Part shown: positions 63,490 through 64,000 of the stretch, in pieces
Numbering within the stretch: position 1 is the stretch's first letter
How the letters are laid out: the number at the start of each line of letters is the position of its first letter
Assembly: GCA_917880885.1 (NCBI GenBank)
Contig: OU862915.1
Coordinates: 36,650,676 to 36,714,675 of the forward strand
Direction: 5' to 3'
DNA length: 64,000 nucleotides
DNA from: Limnephilus marmoratus
Lineage: Eukaryota; Arthropoda; Insecta; Trichoptera; Limnephilidae
Translations under genes and position numbers: made by a program
Notes under the pieces: generated by a model
The model's input: only the letters and a program-made list of their open reading frames with translations
Told to the model about the DNA's origin: nothing
Database searches by the model: none

Positions 63490-63889
63490 TTACATCATCT
63501 CTGACCTTGTACTATTAAATAAAATCTTTAATAATTGCATTGACAACCCTGAAATTCTCGCCAAAATAAAATTGTACGTACCGACCAGAAATACGATGCA
63601 AAGTGCTACCTTCTACTGTGACAATTTTAAAACAAACAATGAGGCTCATACATCTATAAATAGATTACATCATTTTGGCAATAAATTTGGGAATATTGTA
63701 GACATGTTTGCAGATTCTGTATTAGTTGTAAAACGAAGTTTTTATAATTACTTTAATGAAATGTATGATTTTAATTTTATTTTTTACTATTAATTTAATC
63801 ATTATATATTTTGTACTACGTAGGTACCTGCCTAACGATTATTATCTTTGTAAAAGCCCACTTGGGCGTAAATAAATAAATAAATAAAT
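63490..63889 (+). pseudogene. Jockey-like LINE 3' end with (TAAA)n tail
   Basis: NPEILAKIKLYVPTRNTMQS and AHTSINRLHHFGNKFGNIVD then MFADSVLVVKRSF form the C-terminal ORF2 end of this LINE group (YVPTRNTR, R.N......D.F), open at 63572-63793. The 3' UTR ends AAAAGCCCACTTGGGCGTAA followed by ATAA repeats (to about 63889). Tail and wording match 62526 and 21667, indicating the same family. Confidence 0.82.
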
Positions 63890-64000
63890 AACCTGATCTA
63901 AAAAGGATAGATGAAATGCCACTTTGTTGAGTAGTTATGAAACTCTTAAACTCTTGAGTGCAAGCTTAGTTCACAACATACGTAAGTACTTGATAATAAA

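Noticed and set aside
1..64000. Bacterial or phage operon, toxin-antitoxin or defence island
   Set aside because: No operon-like ORF packing, no ribosome-binding sites; SINEs, LINEs and hAT elements show it is eukaryotic.

Overview
The window looks like eukaryotic nuclear DNA from an arthropod, most likely an insect. It is AT-rich, has no operon-like gene packing, and is built almost entirely from old and nested mobile elements: LINE (non-LTR) fragments, tRNA-derived SINEs, Penelope-like retroelement pieces, and hAT, Tc1/mariner and other terminal-inverted-repeat (TIR) transposons. I recognise no host protein-coding gene. Frequent GTACCTAC-type words and the LINE/MITE mix would fit Lepidoptera or Hemiptera, but that placement is inference.

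Layout. 0.5-12 kb: a LINE remnant, a first full tRNA-SINE (family A), a CRE-rich stretch, a possible tiny spliced ORF, two opposed arrays of a ~26-bp motif (6.6-7.05 kb), and polypyrimidine-cored RTE-like 3' ends. 12-20 kb: the longest intact ORF (263-aa LINE RT C-terminus), a GC-rich minisatellite block, a 229-bp foldback MITE, a Jockey-like LINE, an internally deleted mariner, and a LINE with a C-terminal zinc knuckle. 20-28 kb: SINE A and retroposon B copies nested in one another, a 172-bp ribozyme-like Penelope insertion, and a CR1/L2-type LINE with its YADD motif. 29-38 kb: two hAT elements bounded by 8-bp duplications, RTE-like LINE pieces, a second 229-bp MITE, and a TIR element with a 9-bp duplication inserted in retroposon B. 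38.6-39.5 kb: a GIY-YIG endonuclease ORF of a Penelope-like element between long inverted repeats that carry hammerhead-like motifs. 41-49 kb: more SINE A, LINE, B and TIR insertions, one of them splitting a tRNA-like head. 49-64 kb: sparse repeats, two RTE tails (one beside a Tc1/mariner-type MITE), further hammerhead-like Penelope ends, a small foldback with a 10-bp duplication, and Jockey-like LINE 3' ends with TAAA tails.

The parts interact as parasites and hosts rather than as a pathway. Retroposon B shares its 3' hairpin and A-tail with a LINE 3' end at 54.3 kb, which suggests a SINE/LINE partnership. The TIR elements are non-autonomous and would need transposases encoded elsewhere. The best leads for something new are the opposed motif arrays, the dispersed hammerhead-like Penelope termini, and the nested 3' RNA hairpin shared by family B. 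No prokaryotic-type defence or biosynthetic system is visible.
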